From Tessaracoccus aquimaris (GTDB lineage Bacteria; Actinomycetota; Actinomycetes; Propionibacteriales; Propionibacteriaceae), in NCBI RefSeq assembly GCF_001997345.1, contig NZ_CP019606.1, positions 2,108,001-2,172,000 of the forward strand: a stretch of DNA of 64,000 nucleotides, given 5' to 3'. Of this stretch, positions 48,423 to 57,384 are shown one piece after another. Position 1 is the first letter of the stretch. Each line of letters opens with the position of its first letter. Below the pieces are notes generated by a model. It worked only from the letters and a program-made list of their open reading frames with translations, made no database searches and had not been told where the DNA came from. The translations under genes were made by a program, and so were the position numbers.

Positions 48423-50288
48423 TCAGCTCATCACCCACTGCGGCGCGTTCCAGACGATCTGGTCCTGCGTCGAGGTGGGACGGATGTTCTGGACCTTGGC
48501 GTCAGCGGCCGACAGACCCGGGTGAGCGAACAGCGGGATGCCGAACAGCGTGTCCCACAGTTCCTTCTCGATGATCTTGGTCTGCTCGGTCTGCTCCTTC
48601 TCGTCGAGCGTCGCGGCGAGCTTGCCCCACGCCTCGTCGACGGTCTTGTTGGAGTACTCGCCGTAGTTCTGCGCCTTGTTGGTGGCGTAGATGTTCTGGC
48701 CCGAGGCGATCTGGCCGGAGCCAGCCCAAGCGAACAGCGCGACCTCGTAGTCACCGTTCGGCATCTCCTTGTCGAAGAAGGTGGCCGAGTTGGAGTCGAT
48801 GACGTTGAAGCCGGCGTCCTTGCAGGAGGCCGCGATCTGGGCGACCTGGTCGGCGCGACGCTGGTTGCCAGCGCGGTAACCGATGCGGACGTCGATCGGG
48901 GTCTTCACGCCGGACTCGGCGATCTTGGCCTTGGACTTCTCGATGTCGACCTTGTCGTACTCGCCGTTGTAGGCAGCCTTGACGACCTCGTCGTACTTGG
49001 GCTCCTGGAACGGGAAGACCTCGCGGGCGTTCATGACGACCGAGTTCTCGTTGATCGGCTTGATCAGGTTGTCGACGATCTCCTGGCGGGGAACGCAGTA
49101 GGCGAACGCCTGGCGAAGGGCGAGGCCGCCCATGCCCTCACCGTCGGAGAACACGTTGTTCGGACGGAAGTTGAAGTCCAGGTGCTCCCAGGTCAGGGTG
49201 TCGTAGGTCTCGACCTTGACGGTGTCGCCGATGGCCTGAAGCTGACCGAGGGTGTCGACGGTGGGCTGCGGGCCGATGACCTGAACCTCACCGTTCTGCA
49301 GGGCCTGAGCCATCTGCGCGTCCTCGATGAAGCGGAAGATCAGGTTCTTGGTGCCCGCAGGGGTGCCCCAGAACTTGTCGTTGGCCTCGAGCGTGAGGGA
49401 GTTGCCGGCCTGCCAGCCGCCTTCCTTCAGCTTGTAGGGGCCCGAGGAGGGAATCTCGGAGGCGTCGGGCAGCTGGCCACCCTCGAACATCCAGCCGGTG
49501 TTCCAGAACTCGGCGACCTTCTTGACGGTGGCGGCGTCGCGATCCAGGATCGCCTTGGCCAGCGCATCGGGCTCGAGGCCGGACTTCGTGGCGGCGACGT
49601 GTGCCGGAAGGGCGGAGCCGATCAGCAGCTTGAAGTCGGGGTACTTCTCCTTGTAGACGACCTTGAAGGTCTTGGAGCCGACCTCGCCCTCGGGGCCCTC
49701 GAGCACGAACTCGGCGAACGACGAGGAGACGTGGTCGAAGACCGGCGCCGCGTCGGGGTTCTCGCCGTTGGCGTAGCCGGGGGCCAGGAACTCGGGGTTC
49801 TGGGCGGCCCAGTCGAGGAGGTAGTCGTTGATGGTGACGGGGGTGCCGTCCGACCACACGGCCTTATCGGAGATGGTGTACTCGACGGTCAGCGGGTCCT
49901 CAGAGGTCACCTTGTAGGAGCCGAACTCGGTGTTGTCGCAGATGGTGCCATCGGTGCCGAAGTAGATGAAGCTCGAGAACATGTGGGCGGCAACGCCCGA
50001 GTTGTACGTCGAGTAGGTCTTCGAGGTGACCGAGTTGTAGCCGTTCCAGTCGCCGGGGCCACCGGTGTAGCCGATATCCCCATCCTTGGTCTCGGTGATG
50101 CCGACGTCCTGGAGGCAGGACGCGGGGCCTGCGGCCTCGCCGCCACCGCCGCCGGTGGGGCTCTGGGTCGCGGCGGGCGAGTTGCCGGGAGCCGGGGTGT
50201 CGTCCGTTTCAGGGCTGGTGCATGCGCCCAGCAGCAGCGCGCTGCTCAGCACGAGGCCGAGTCCTGCGCTCGTTCGCCTGAACTTCAT
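48423..50288 (-). CDS. Peptide ABC transporter substrate-binding lipoprotein (SBP family 5)
   Basis: 621 residues. Signal peptide with lipobox (SSALLLGACTS). An SBP_bac_5 fold follows, including YTISDKAVWSDGTPVTINDY, a conserved region near FRFIEDAQMAQALQNGEV, and WEHLDFNFR. A Gly/Ser/Thr/Pro-rich linker follows the lipid Cys. It delivers oligopeptides (or a similar solute) to the DppB/DppC/ATPase complex encoded downstream. First gene of the operon. The 148 bases upstream should hold the promoter, but no clear boxes were found. Confidence 0.93.
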   Translation of the reverse strand: MKFRRTSAGLGLVLSSALLLGACTSPETDDTPAPGNSPAATQSPTGGGGGEAAGPASCLQDVGITETKDGDIGYTGGPGDWNGYNSVTSKTYSTYNSGVAAHMFSSFIYFGTDGTICDNTEFGSYKVTSEDPLTVEYTISDKAVWSDGTPVTINDYLLDWAAQNPEFLAPGYANGENPDAAPVFDHVSSSFAEFVLEGPEGEVGSKTFKVVYKEKYPDFKLLIGSALPAHVAATKSGLEPDALAKAILDRDAATVKKVAEFWNTGWMFEGGQLPDASEIPSSGPYKLKEGGWQAGNSLTLEANDKFWGTPAGTKNLIFRFIEDAQMAQALQNGEVQVIGPQPTVDTLGQLQAIGDTVKVETYDTLTWEHLDFNFRPNNVFSDGEGMGGLALRQAFAYCVPRQEIVDNLIKPINENSVVMNAREVFPFQEPKYDEVVKAAYNGEYDKVDIEKSKAKIAESGVKTPIDVRIGYRAGNQRRADQVAQIAASCKDAGFNVIDSNSATFFDKEMPNGDYEVALFAWAGSGQIASGQNIYATNKAQNYGEYSNKTVDEAWGKLAATLDEKEQTEQTKIIEKELWDTLFGIPLFAHPGLSAADAKVQNIRPTSTQDQIVWNAPQWVMS

Positions 50289-50436
50289 TGAATCTCCTTG
50301 TCGTAGACCGACGGAAAGGGGCCACTCAACGGGCCATCGTGATTCTGGACCTTAGCGAGTTCACGTTCAAATCCGAAAGGGCTCAGGCGATTTGACACCA
50401 TATCGTTACCGAGTTGTTGCCCGACCAGGGGTCGTG

Positions 50437-51480
50437 CTAGACGACGATCGTCGACACTGGAAGGCCAGAATTCGCCGAGAATCCGACCCCGGAAGGACCG
50501 ACGCCGGAGGCGATCGCCTCGCTGGCCACTGCGGCGATCATGGCGCCGTTGTCGGTGCAGAGCGCGGGGCGCGGGCGGCGCAGTTCGATGCCCACCGCAG
50601 TTGCGCGCTCCTCGAGCAGCGCGCGGAGCCGGGAGTTGGCCGCCACTCCCCCGCCGATCAGGATCGAGTTGACGCCGAGGTGCTGCGCGGCGTCGACCGT
50701 CTTGGCCGTCAGGACATCGCAGACGGCCTCCTGGAAGCTTGCCGCGACGTCGTTGACCGGCACGTCCAGGCCGTCGAGGCGGCGCTGCTCGACCCACCTG
50801 GCGACGGCCGTCTTGAGGCCGGAGAAGGAGAAGTCGAAGCGGTGCTTCTCCATGTCGTGGCGGGCCGTCAGCCCACGTGGGAAGCGGATCGCCGTCGGGT
50901 CGCCGTCGGTGGCCGCCTTGTCGATCACCGGGCCGCCCGGGTAGGGAAGGCCGAGGATGCGGGCCACCTTGTCGTAGGCCTCGCCCGCCGCGTCGTCGAT
51001 GGTCGAGCCGACCTCGGTGATGTTGGTGGCGATGTCCTCGACGTGGAGCAGCGACGTGTGGCCGCCCGAGACGAGCAGCGCGAGCGACGGCATCGGCAGC
51101 GGCCCGTGGTCGAGCAGGTCGACGGCGACGTGCCCGACGAGGTGGTTGACGCCGTAGAGGGGCTTGTTGAGATAGGCGGAGAGCGCCTTCGCGGACGCGA
51201 TCCCGACGACGAGCGCCCCCATCAGGCCGGGACCGGCCGTTACGGCGACGGCGTCGAGGTCGGCGAGGTCGACGTCCGCGGTCGCCGCGGCGCGCTCGAG
51301 GGCAGGCACCAGCGCGGACAGGTGGGCGCGGCTGGCGACCTCGGGAACGACGCCCCCGAAGCGGACGTGCAGGTCGACGGAACTGGCGACCTCGTTCGCG
51401 AGCAGCGTGCGGCCGCGCACGATGCCGACGCCCGTCTCGTCGCAGGAGCTTTCGAGTCCGAGAACCAGCGGCTCAGTCAT
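50437..51480 (-). CDS. tsaD: tRNA N6-threonylcarbamoyladenosine (t6A) synthase subunit TsaD
   Basis: 347 residues. Transfers the threonylcarbamoyl group to A37 of ANN-decoding tRNAs. Metal-binding His pair in [12 protein letters not shown], nucleotide motifs [11 protein letters not shown] and [17 protein letters not shown], and [12 protein letters not shown]. Start at 51480 ([19 protein letters not shown]). It overlaps rimI by 8 bases. End of the tsaE-tsaB-rimI-tsaD cluster. Confidence 0.96.
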   Translation of the reverse strand: MTEPLVLGLESSCDETGVGIVRGRTLLANEVASSVDLHVRFGGVVPEVASRAHLSALVPALERAAATADVDLADLDAVAVTAGPGLMGALVVGIASAKALSAYLNKPLYGVNHLVGHVAVDLLDHGPLPMPSLALLVSGGHTSLLHVEDIATNITEVGSTIDDAAGEAYDKVARILGLPYPGGPVIDKAATDGDPTAIRFPRGLTARHDMEKHRFDFSFSGLKTAVARWVEQRRLDGLDVPVNDVAASFQEAVCDVLTAKTVDAAQHLGVNSILIGGGVAANSRLRALLEERATAVGIELRRPRPALCTDNGAMIAAVASEAIASGVGPSGVGFSANSGLPVSTIVV

Positions 51481-51958
51481 CCATGTCCTCCATGTCCCAC
51501 ATGCCGACGGAGTCGGCGTCGACGCCCTCGAGGCAGCGCTCAAGCACGAGCGCGTGGGCCCCGGGGCCGTAGTAGTCGGCGCGGCGGGCGACCTCACGGA
51601 AGCCGTAGCCGCGGTACAGCGTGATGGCGGGCTCGTTGGTGTGTTCGACCTCGAGCAACATCCGGGTGGCACCCTTGCAGATCGCCCACTGCAGCCCGGA
51701 CACGAGCATCACGCGGGCGAAGCCGAGGCGACGCTGATCGGGCGCGACCACGATGCGGTGCAGGTCGGCGACGTCATCGACCAGTTGGAAACAGGCCACG
51801 CCTACCGTCTCCCCCGACTCGCGCCGGGCGATCAGCACGAACCGCCCGTCGCCCTCGAGTTCGCGGCGCCACGACTCGTCGGACCAGCGCACGTCGAAGC
51901 TCGACTCGAGATCGAGGATGGCGGCGAGGTCGGAGACCTTCGCGGGCTCGACGATCAT
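51473..51958 (-). CDS. rimI: Ribosomal protein bS18 alanine N-acetyltransferase
   Basis: 161-residue GNAT protein. The acetyl-CoA loop is (V)[15 protein letters not shown], followed by [20 protein letters not shown], a segment typical of RimI. Start at 51958 ([14 protein letters not shown]). Its position between tsaB and tsaD is the usual one for rimI. The C-terminus is unusually acidic/Met-rich ([10 protein letters not shown]). Confidence 0.88.
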   Translation of the reverse strand: MIVEPAKVSDLAAILDLESSFDVRWSDESWRRELEGDGRFVLIARRESGETVGVACFQLVDDVADLHRIVVAPDQRRLGFARVMLVSGLQWAICKGATRMLLEVEHTNEPAITLYRGYGFREVARRADYYGPGAHALVLERCLEGVDADSVGMWDMEDMDD

Positions 51959-52599
51959 CGCGCCCGCAACCGCGGCAGGGCCGACTTCGGCTTGCCCGGC
52001 ACCGCCGCGTCGGCGGGGCGCAGATAGTAGGGCTCGTCGCCCGCGGCCTCCAGGTTGCTCCATTGGGACGCGAGCACGCCCGGGTCGAGCGCATCGGGGC
52101 CCTGCAGGTCGAACAGGCCGCGGTAGGCCTCGGGGACGGCGCCCGCCACCGGAAGCTTCGGCAGCGCCTCGGGCGCGCTGACCTGCGGGGCGCCCTGCGG
52201 CGTGCCGTCGGCCGAGTAGCTGCGCCAGTACAACTCCTTGCGGCGCGCGTCGGCCGCGACCACGAAGGCCTCGGGGGCGCCAAAGTCGGCGAACTGCCGG
52301 GCGACGACGTCGAGGGAGCAGACGCCGTGCGGCGTGCGGCCCGCGGCGTAGGCGAGGGTCCAGGCGGTGGCGACGCCGACGCGCAGCCCCGTGAACGGGC
52401 CTGGGCCCATCCCGACGGCGAACTCGTCGATGTCGGTCAGCGCGATGCCGACGGAGTCACACGCCTTGAGCACGAGCGGCAGCAGTTCCTCGACGTGGGC
52501 GCGGGTGTCCGCGACGATCTCGCGCGCGGCGATCTTCCCGCCGTGTGCCAACCCGACGGCGACGTAGTGGCTCGTGTCGATGCCAAGGGTCCACCTCAC
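51955..52599 (-). CDS. tsaB: t6A biosynthesis protein TsaB
   Basis: 214 residues, GTG start at 52599. ASKHA-fold relative of TsaD without catalytic function; it forms the TsaB-TsaD core and binds TsaE. Motifs: LGIDTSHYVAVGL, HVEELLPLV, GMGPGPFTGLRVG and VAADARRKELYW. Overlaps rimI and the GNAT-tsaE gene by 4 bases each. Confidence 0.92.
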   Translation of the reverse strand: MRWTLGIDTSHYVAVGLAHGGKIAAREIVADTRAHVEELLPLVLKACDSVGIALTDIDEFAVGMGPGPFTGLRVGVATAWTLAYAAGRTPHGVCSLDVVARQFADFGAPEAFVVAADARRKELYWRSYSADGTPQGAPQVSAPEALPKLPVAGAVPEAYRGLFDLQGPDALDPGVLASQWSNLEAAGDEPYYLRPADAAVPGKPKSALPRLRAR

Positions 52600-53516
52600 G
52601 GCTGCCTCCTCAGGTCGTCCAGCGCCCCGGCCCAGCGTGGGCCCACGCCGGTCAGGAAAACGGTGCGCTCGTCGCTGCTCTGCCCCCGCAGGATGTCGAT
52701 TTCCAACCGGTCATCAGCCAGCCATTCGGCCAGCCCGCTTCCCCACTCGATGAGGGTGACGGCGTCGGACAGCGACGCGTCGAGGTCGATGTCGGCCAGT
52801 TCGGAGGCGGCGCCGAGCCGGTACGCGTCGACGTGCACCAGCGCAGGACCAGCAGCCTTGGGCGGGTGGACGCGGGAGATGACGAAGGTGGGCGAGATGA
52901 CGGGGCCCTGCACGTCGAGCCCCTCCCCGATGCCCTGCGTGAGCGTCGTCTTGCCTGCGCCGAGGTCGCCGGTGGCGACGATCACGTCACCGGCGCGCAG
53001 CAGGCCCGCCAGCCGACGGCCGAGGTCGCGCATGTCGTCGGCGGTTGGCACGTCGAGCACGACCGGCAGGTCCCGGCCCATCCACACCCCGTGGGGCGCA
53101 GGCTCGAGGACCTCGAAGCCGTGCTCGGTCCACCAGCCGATCAGCTCGGGGAACTCGGTCCTGGCGACGAGCCTGGCGCGGCGGGCGCCCAGGTCGGCCG
53201 CGACGGTGAGCGCCGAGGCGATCATGTCGCGCGCGACTCCGTGGCCGGCCGCCTCAGGCACCACCGACACCCTGCGGAGCGTGACGGTGTCGCCGTCGAG
53301 TTCCAGCAGCACGCCTGCGACCATCCTGCCGTCTGCCTCCACCACGACGCCCGTGCCCTCGACGAGGTCGCGCTCGATGTCGGCGACCTCGTCGGAGAGC
53401 GCGTCGGCGGGCGGGTCGACCGGCCTGCGGGCCGAGAACGCCTCCCGGATGACGCGCAGCAGTTCGGCGGCGTCGGCGGGCGTTGCCACCCGCACGGTGA
53501 GTTCAGCAGATTCCAT
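52596..53516 (-). CDS. tsaE: GNAT acetyltransferase fused to t6A ATPase TsaE
   Basis: 306 residues. The C-terminal half (about 155-306) is TsaE: Walker A GDLGAGKTTLTQG, SPTFVISRVHPP, HVDAYRLG and LIEWGSGLAEWL. It hydrolyses ATP to reset the t6A complex. The N-terminal half (about 1-150) is a GNAT domain: LTVRVATPADAAELLRVI at the start, acetyl-CoA loop VSVVPEAAGHGVARDMI, and end EHGFEVLEP. The two halves are in frame with a short linker. The neighbour tsaB overlaps by 4 bases. The acetylation target of the GNAT half is unknown. Confidence 0.92.
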   Translation of the reverse strand: MESAELTVRVATPADAAELLRVIREAFSARRPVDPPADALSDEVADIERDLVEGTGVVVEADGRMVAGVLLELDGDTVTLRRVSVVPEAAGHGVARDMIASALTVAADLGARRARLVARTEFPELIGWWTEHGFEVLEPAPHGVWMGRDLPVVLDVPTADDMRDLGRRLAGLLRAGDVIVATGDLGAGKTTLTQGIGEGLDVQGPVISPTFVISRVHPPKAAGPALVHVDAYRLGAASELADIDLDASLSDAVTLIEWGSGLAEWLADDRLEIDILRGQSSDERTVFLTGVGPRWAGALDDLRRQP

Positions 53517-53529
53517 AGCGCACGCGATC

Positions 53530-55728
53530 TTAGTAGCGCGGGCCCCTGCGCTGCGGGCGGTAACCACCGCGGCCACGCTGGCCGTCGGGACGGCGGCGCT
53601 GCTGCTGCTTCGGGGCGATCAGGCGCTGGTAGTCCTCTTCGGCGATCGAGACCCCCGACGTGGGGCGGGCGCCGGTCGCGTCGCGCAGTTCGGGCGTGCC
53701 CGGCTCGACGTCGATCGGCTCGGCGCCGACCCCGGCCTGGCCGAGCAGGCGGCGGGCAAGCTTGCGCTGGTGCGGAAGCACGACGGTCGCCACGACACCC
53801 TCGTGGCCTGCGCGGGCGGTGCGGCCGGCGCGGTGCAGGTAGTCCTTCGAGTCGTGCGGCGGGTCGACCTGCAGCACGAGCGTCACGTCGTCGACGTGGA
53901 TGCCGCGGGCCGCGACATCGGTGGCCACCAGCACGGGGACGCTTCCCTCGCGGAACGCCGTCAGGATGCGGGCGCGGGCGCCCTGCGTCAGGCCGCCGTG
54001 CAGCGCGCCTGCCATCACACCCGCCTCGCGGAGCTGGGCGGCGATGCGGTCGGTGCCCATCTGGGTGCGGGCGAACAGGACGGTGCGACCCTCGCGGTTG
54101 GCGATCTCGGCCGTGACCTGGTTCTTGTGGTGCGGCTTCACGAGCAGCGGGCGGTGCACCATGGTGGTCACCGATGCCTTCTCGGAGTCGACCTCGCGGG
54201 TGACCGGGTCGTGCAGGTACTGCCTGACGAGCTTGTCGACGGCGTCGTCAAGGGTCGCCGAGAACAGCAGCTTCTGGCCCTCGCCGGTGGCGTCGAGCAG
54301 CGTGCGGACGTCGGTCATGAAGCCGAGGTCGGCCATGTGGTCGGCCTCGTCGAGCACGGTGATCTCGACCTGGCTGAGGTCGGCGGCACCCTGCTCGAGC
54401 AGGTCGATCAGGCGACCGGGGGTCGCCACTACGACGTCGACGCCGCGCTCGAAGGCGCGCAACTGCGGGCCGTAGGACATGCCACCGGCGATCAGCGTCA
54501 GGTCGATGCCGACGGCGGCGGCCAGCGGAGAAAGGTTGTCGGCGATCTGCAGGGCCAACTCGCGGGTCGGCGTCAGGATCATGGCGCGCGGCGAGCCGAC
54601 GGCGGTGCCCTGGGCGAGCCTGGTGAGCAGCGGAAGGCCGAAGGCGAGCGTCTTGCCGGAGCCGGTGCGGCCGCGGCCGAGCACGTCGTGGCCGGCGAGC
54701 GCGTCGCCGATGGTGGCCGACTGGATCGGGAAGGGCTCGGTGATGCCCTGGCTGGCGAGGACGCGCACCAGCGGCTCGGCGACACCCAGTTCGAAGAAGC
54801 CGGACGCGACGTCGCCCTGGACGCCCTCGACGGTCGTGGCGCTCCAGCTCATCTGGTCGGCCTCGGACTCGAAGCCCTGCGCCTCGAAGTCGTTGCCCCT
54901 GCGGTCGTCGCGGCGGCGGTCCTCGCGACCGCGCGGCTCGTGGTTGCGGCGGGTGTCGAAGCGGGGACGGTCGGAGGCGCGACGCTCGCCACGCTCGTGG
55001 CGGTAGCCGCCCTCGCGGCGGTCGTCGCCGCCCTCGCGACGGTCCTGGAACCGGTCATCGCGCTTGTACCTGTCATCGCGGTTGCCCGAGTACCGGTCGT
55101 CGCGGCCACCCGAGTAGCGGTCGTCGCGGCCCCGGTTGCTGGAGTAGCGGTCGTCGCGACCACCCGAGAAGCGGTCGTCACGGCGGCGGTCGTCGAAGTT
55201 ACGGTCGTCGCGGCGGCCCTGGAAGCGGTCATCGCGGCCCCGGTTGCTGGAGTAGCGGTCGTCGCGACCACCCGAGAACCGGTCGTCACGGCCCCTGCTG
55301 TCGGAGGAGCGATCATCGCGCCCACGGTCGTCGCGGAACCCGGAGGAGCGATCGTCGCGGCCACGGCCGCGGTCGTCGCGCGAGAAACGGTCGTCGCGGC
55401 CACGACCCGAGAACCGGTCGTCGCGACCGCGGCTCGAGTAGCGGTCGTCGCGGCCACGGCGATCGTCGCCGCGTCCACCGTCGCGCTCGCCCCGGTCGTC
55501 ACGACGGTCCTGGGACCGGTCGTCGCGGCCCCTGGAGCCGCTGTCGCGACGCTCTTCGCGTGGCTGGGTCTTGGGGGTGTCGCCGAACTGCAGCGCCCGG
55601 CGCTGCTTGCGGTTCATCGCGCCGCCTGCGGGGGCGTCGAAGCCGCCGCCCTTGCGTCGCGACGGGTTCTTGCCCTTCGCCGCGCGCTTCTCTGTCGACC
55701 AACGTGCCTTCTGGCGTGGTGCATTCAT
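53530..55728 (-). CDS. DEAD-box RNA helicase with long N-terminal RDDR-repeat region
   Basis: 732 residues from ATG 55728 (MNAPRQKARWSTEKRAAKGK). Residues about 55-275 are a low-complexity, disordered Arg/Asp region built from dozens of (G)RDDR(F/Y)S-type units. The helicase core follows: Q-motif region FFELGVAEPLVRVLASQG..PIQ, Walker A GRGRTGSGKT, PTRELALQ, DEAD in VLDEADHMADLG, SAT, and the second RecA domain with ATDVAARGIHVDDV and HRAGRTARAG. A short basic tail (RRRPDGQRGRGGYRPQRRG) ends it. Typical actinobacterial DEAD helicases carry RG-rich tails at the C-terminus; here the long one is at the N-terminus. Likely role in ribosome assembly or RNA decay. Confidence 0.9.
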   Translation of the reverse strand: MNAPRQKARWSTEKRAAKGKNPSRRKGGGFDAPAGGAMNRKQRRALQFGDTPKTQPREERRDSGSRGRDDRSQDRRDDRGERDGGRGDDRRGRDDRYSSRGRDDRFSGRGRDDRFSRDDRGRGRDDRSSGFRDDRGRDDRSSDSRGRDDRFSGGRDDRYSSNRGRDDRFQGRRDDRNFDDRRRDDRFSGGRDDRYSSNRGRDDRYSGGRDDRYSGNRDDRYKRDDRFQDRREGGDDRREGGYRHERGERRASDRPRFDTRRNHEPRGREDRRRDDRRGNDFEAQGFESEADQMSWSATTVEGVQGDVASGFFELGVAEPLVRVLASQGITEPFPIQSATIGDALAGHDVLGRGRTGSGKTLAFGLPLLTRLAQGTAVGSPRAMILTPTRELALQIADNLSPLAAAVGIDLTLIAGGMSYGPQLRAFERGVDVVVATPGRLIDLLEQGAADLSQVEITVLDEADHMADLGFMTDVRTLLDATGEGQKLLFSATLDDAVDKLVRQYLHDPVTREVDSEKASVTTMVHRPLLVKPHHKNQVTAEIANREGRTVLFARTQMGTDRIAAQLREAGVMAGALHGGLTQGARARILTAFREGSVPVLVATDVAARGIHVDDVTLVLQVDPPHDSKDYLHRAGRTARAGHEGVVATVVLPHQRKLARRLLGQAGVGAEPIDVEPGTPELRDATGARPTSGVSIAEEDYQRLIAPKQQQRRRPDGQRGRGGYRPQRRGPRY

Positions 55729-55866
55729 CTTGCTTGTGTGTCCTAGCACTGGGAGTCCGCCCGCAAAGTGTCGCGGGTTCGCGCCCGTTCATCTGTCACG
55801 CGGGCGTAGCTCGCCTCGGCCGGGCCGTATAAGTGTACGCGAATAGGACCGGATTAAACGAACCGT

Positions 55867-55883
55867 CAGGTGAGCGTCACCTG
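55867..55883. promoter_or_regulatory. Palindrome in the helicase/glycosyltransferase divergent gap
   Basis: CAGGTGA-GCG-TCACCTG, perfect 7-bp arms, centred between the two divergent starts. Either an operator or a small hairpin. Confidence 0.35.
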
Positions 55884-55936
55884 GTGTTGTCCTTCGCGTG
55901 GTCCGGCATTTACGCCGATCGGAGTAGCATGGGGGC

Positions 55937-57073
55937 GTGCGAGTGGCGATAGTTGCGGAGTCCTTTCTCCCGCAGTTGAACGGAGTCACCAACTCGGTTC
56001 TCAGAATCCTCGAGCATCTGAAGGCGAACGGACACCAGGCGATGGTGATCGCTCCGCAGGACGGCGACAGGACCCCCGACCAGTACTGCGGCTTCCCCGT
56101 CGAGGCCGTCAATTCCATCGGCCTACCGTTCTACGACCAGGTGCGTGTCGTGACGACGACGTCGTCAACGCTTGAACGTCTTCTCACGAACTTCCAGCCC
56201 GACGTGGTACATCTTGCAGCCCCGTTCATCGTCGGATACAAGGCCGCCTCGGTCGCGGCGAAGCTGGGCATCCCCATCGTCGGCATCTATCAGACCGAGG
56301 TGCCGACCTATGCGGCACGCTACGGATTCCCCCAGGTGACGCCGATCCTGTGGCACCAGGTGCGCCGGGTCCACTCGCTCGCGACGCTGAACTTCGCCCC
56401 GTCGACGTTCGCCCGCGATCAGTTGGTCGCCCAGGGGATCCCGCGCGTCGGGGTGTGGGGCCGAGGCGTCGACTCGGTGCGGTTCACGCCCGCCAAACGC
56501 TCACCCGACCTTCGCTCACAGTTCGCCCCGAACGGCGAGAAGGTGATCGGCTACATGGGCAGGCTCGCGACCGAGAAGCGCGTCGAGGACCTGCTTGCGA
56601 TCGCCGACGTGCCGGGCACCCGGCTCGTCGTGATCGGCGACGGCCCGCTGCGCGGCCAGTTGGAGTCGAGCCTTCCCGGGGCGCTGTTCCTGGGCCAGTT
56701 GACCGGCGATGACCTCCCCCGGGCGATGGCGAGCCTCGACCTGTTCGTGCACCCGGGCGAGATGGAAACCTTCTGCCAGGCCATCCAGGAGGCGAAGGCC
56801 TCCGGCCTGCCGGTGATCGCCCCGCGCCGCGGCGGCCCCATCGACCTGATCGACCCGTCGCGCACGGGATGGCTGTACGAGCCGGGCGACCTGCGCGGCA
56901 TGCGCGCCCGCGTCGAGGACCTGGTCGGCGACGACCACAAGCGCCAGGCCTTCGGCCGCGCCGCCCGCGCCTCGGTGCTCGCCCGGACGTGGGACAACGT
57001 CTGCGACGAACTGATCGGCCACTACTGGAAGGCGATCGGGATGTCGGTGCGCGGGGAGCAGTTCGCCGCCTGA
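55937..57073 (+). CDS. GT4-family glycosyltransferase (MgtA/PimB-like)
   Basis: 378 residues, GTG start ([20 protein letters not shown]). GT-B fold: N-terminal glycine/Asn-rich donor-fold start, [13 protein letters not shown], and the second domain with [52 protein letters not shown] and the E-x7-E signature region. It resembles the actinobacterial alpha-mannosyltransferases that act on phosphatidylinositol or glycolipid acceptors. The exact acceptor and sugar cannot be read. Transcribed alone, divergent from the helicase. Confidence 0.88.
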   Translation: MRVAIVAESFLPQLNGVTNSVLRILEHLKANGHQAMVIAPQDGDRTPDQYCGFPVEAVNSIGLPFYDQVRVVTTTSSTLERLLTNFQPDVVHLAAPFIVGYKAASVAAKLGIPIVGIYQTEVPTYAARYGFPQVTPILWHQVRRVHSLATLNFAPSTFARDQLVAQGIPRVGVWGRGVDSVRFTPAKRSPDLRSQFAPNGEKVIGYMGRLATEKRVEDLLAIADVPGTRLVVIGDGPLRGQLESSLPGALFLGQLTGDDLPRAMASLDLFVHPGEMETFCQAIQEAKASGLPVIAPRRGGPIDLIDPSRTGWLYEPGDLRGMRARVEDLVGDDHKRQAFGRAARASVLARTWDNVCDELIGHYWKAIGMSVRGEQFAA

Positions 57074-57131
57074 CCGGTCACCGCCCGGCGCCCAGCGCTC
57101 GGGGTCCCCTGCGCTCGGTGCGGGCGCGAGT

Positions 57132-57211
57132 TTGAGCATGTTTGGTTGCTCGTTGCCGTTCCAAGCCTGTTTGAACGTTCATACCGGAAACGACTTACCA
57201 GACATGCTCAA
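57132..57211. repeat. 80-nt palindromic element, type B
   Basis: TTGAGCATGTTTGGT...(C)CAGACATGCTCAA; one arm has a T-to-C change (CAGACATG). The core contains GTTTGAACGTTCA. 58 bases after the glycosyltransferase stop. 80 nt. Confidence 0.9.
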
Positions 57212-57291
57212 GGAACCAGCAGAGCCGACCGTCACCAGCATGGTCGGATCGGCCCGACCGGGACGCTAGGGGGCTCGGGGAGGGCGCCGAC

Positions 57292-57370
57292 TTGAGCATG
57301 TTTGGTTGCTCGTTGCCGTTCCACGCCTGTTTGAACGTTCACAGCGAAACGAGTTACCAAACATGCTCAA
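57292..57370. repeat. 80-nt palindromic element, type B (79 nt)
   Basis: Same orientation as the copy at 57132 and 160 bases from it; perfect 15-bp arms TTGAGCATGTTTGGT/ACCAAACATGCTCAA, core GTTTGAACGTTCA. It ends 14 bases from the nnr stop. The 57074-57384 gap (311 bases) holds nothing else I can support. Confidence 0.92.
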
Positions 57371-57384
57371 GGAACCGCCCGGGC

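Noticed and set aside
52063..55746. A 1227-codon plus-strand open frame over tsaB, tsaE and the DEAD-box helicase
   Set aside because: Shadow of the RDDR repeats and the helicase core; its Val/Ala repeats simply mirror the opposite strand.
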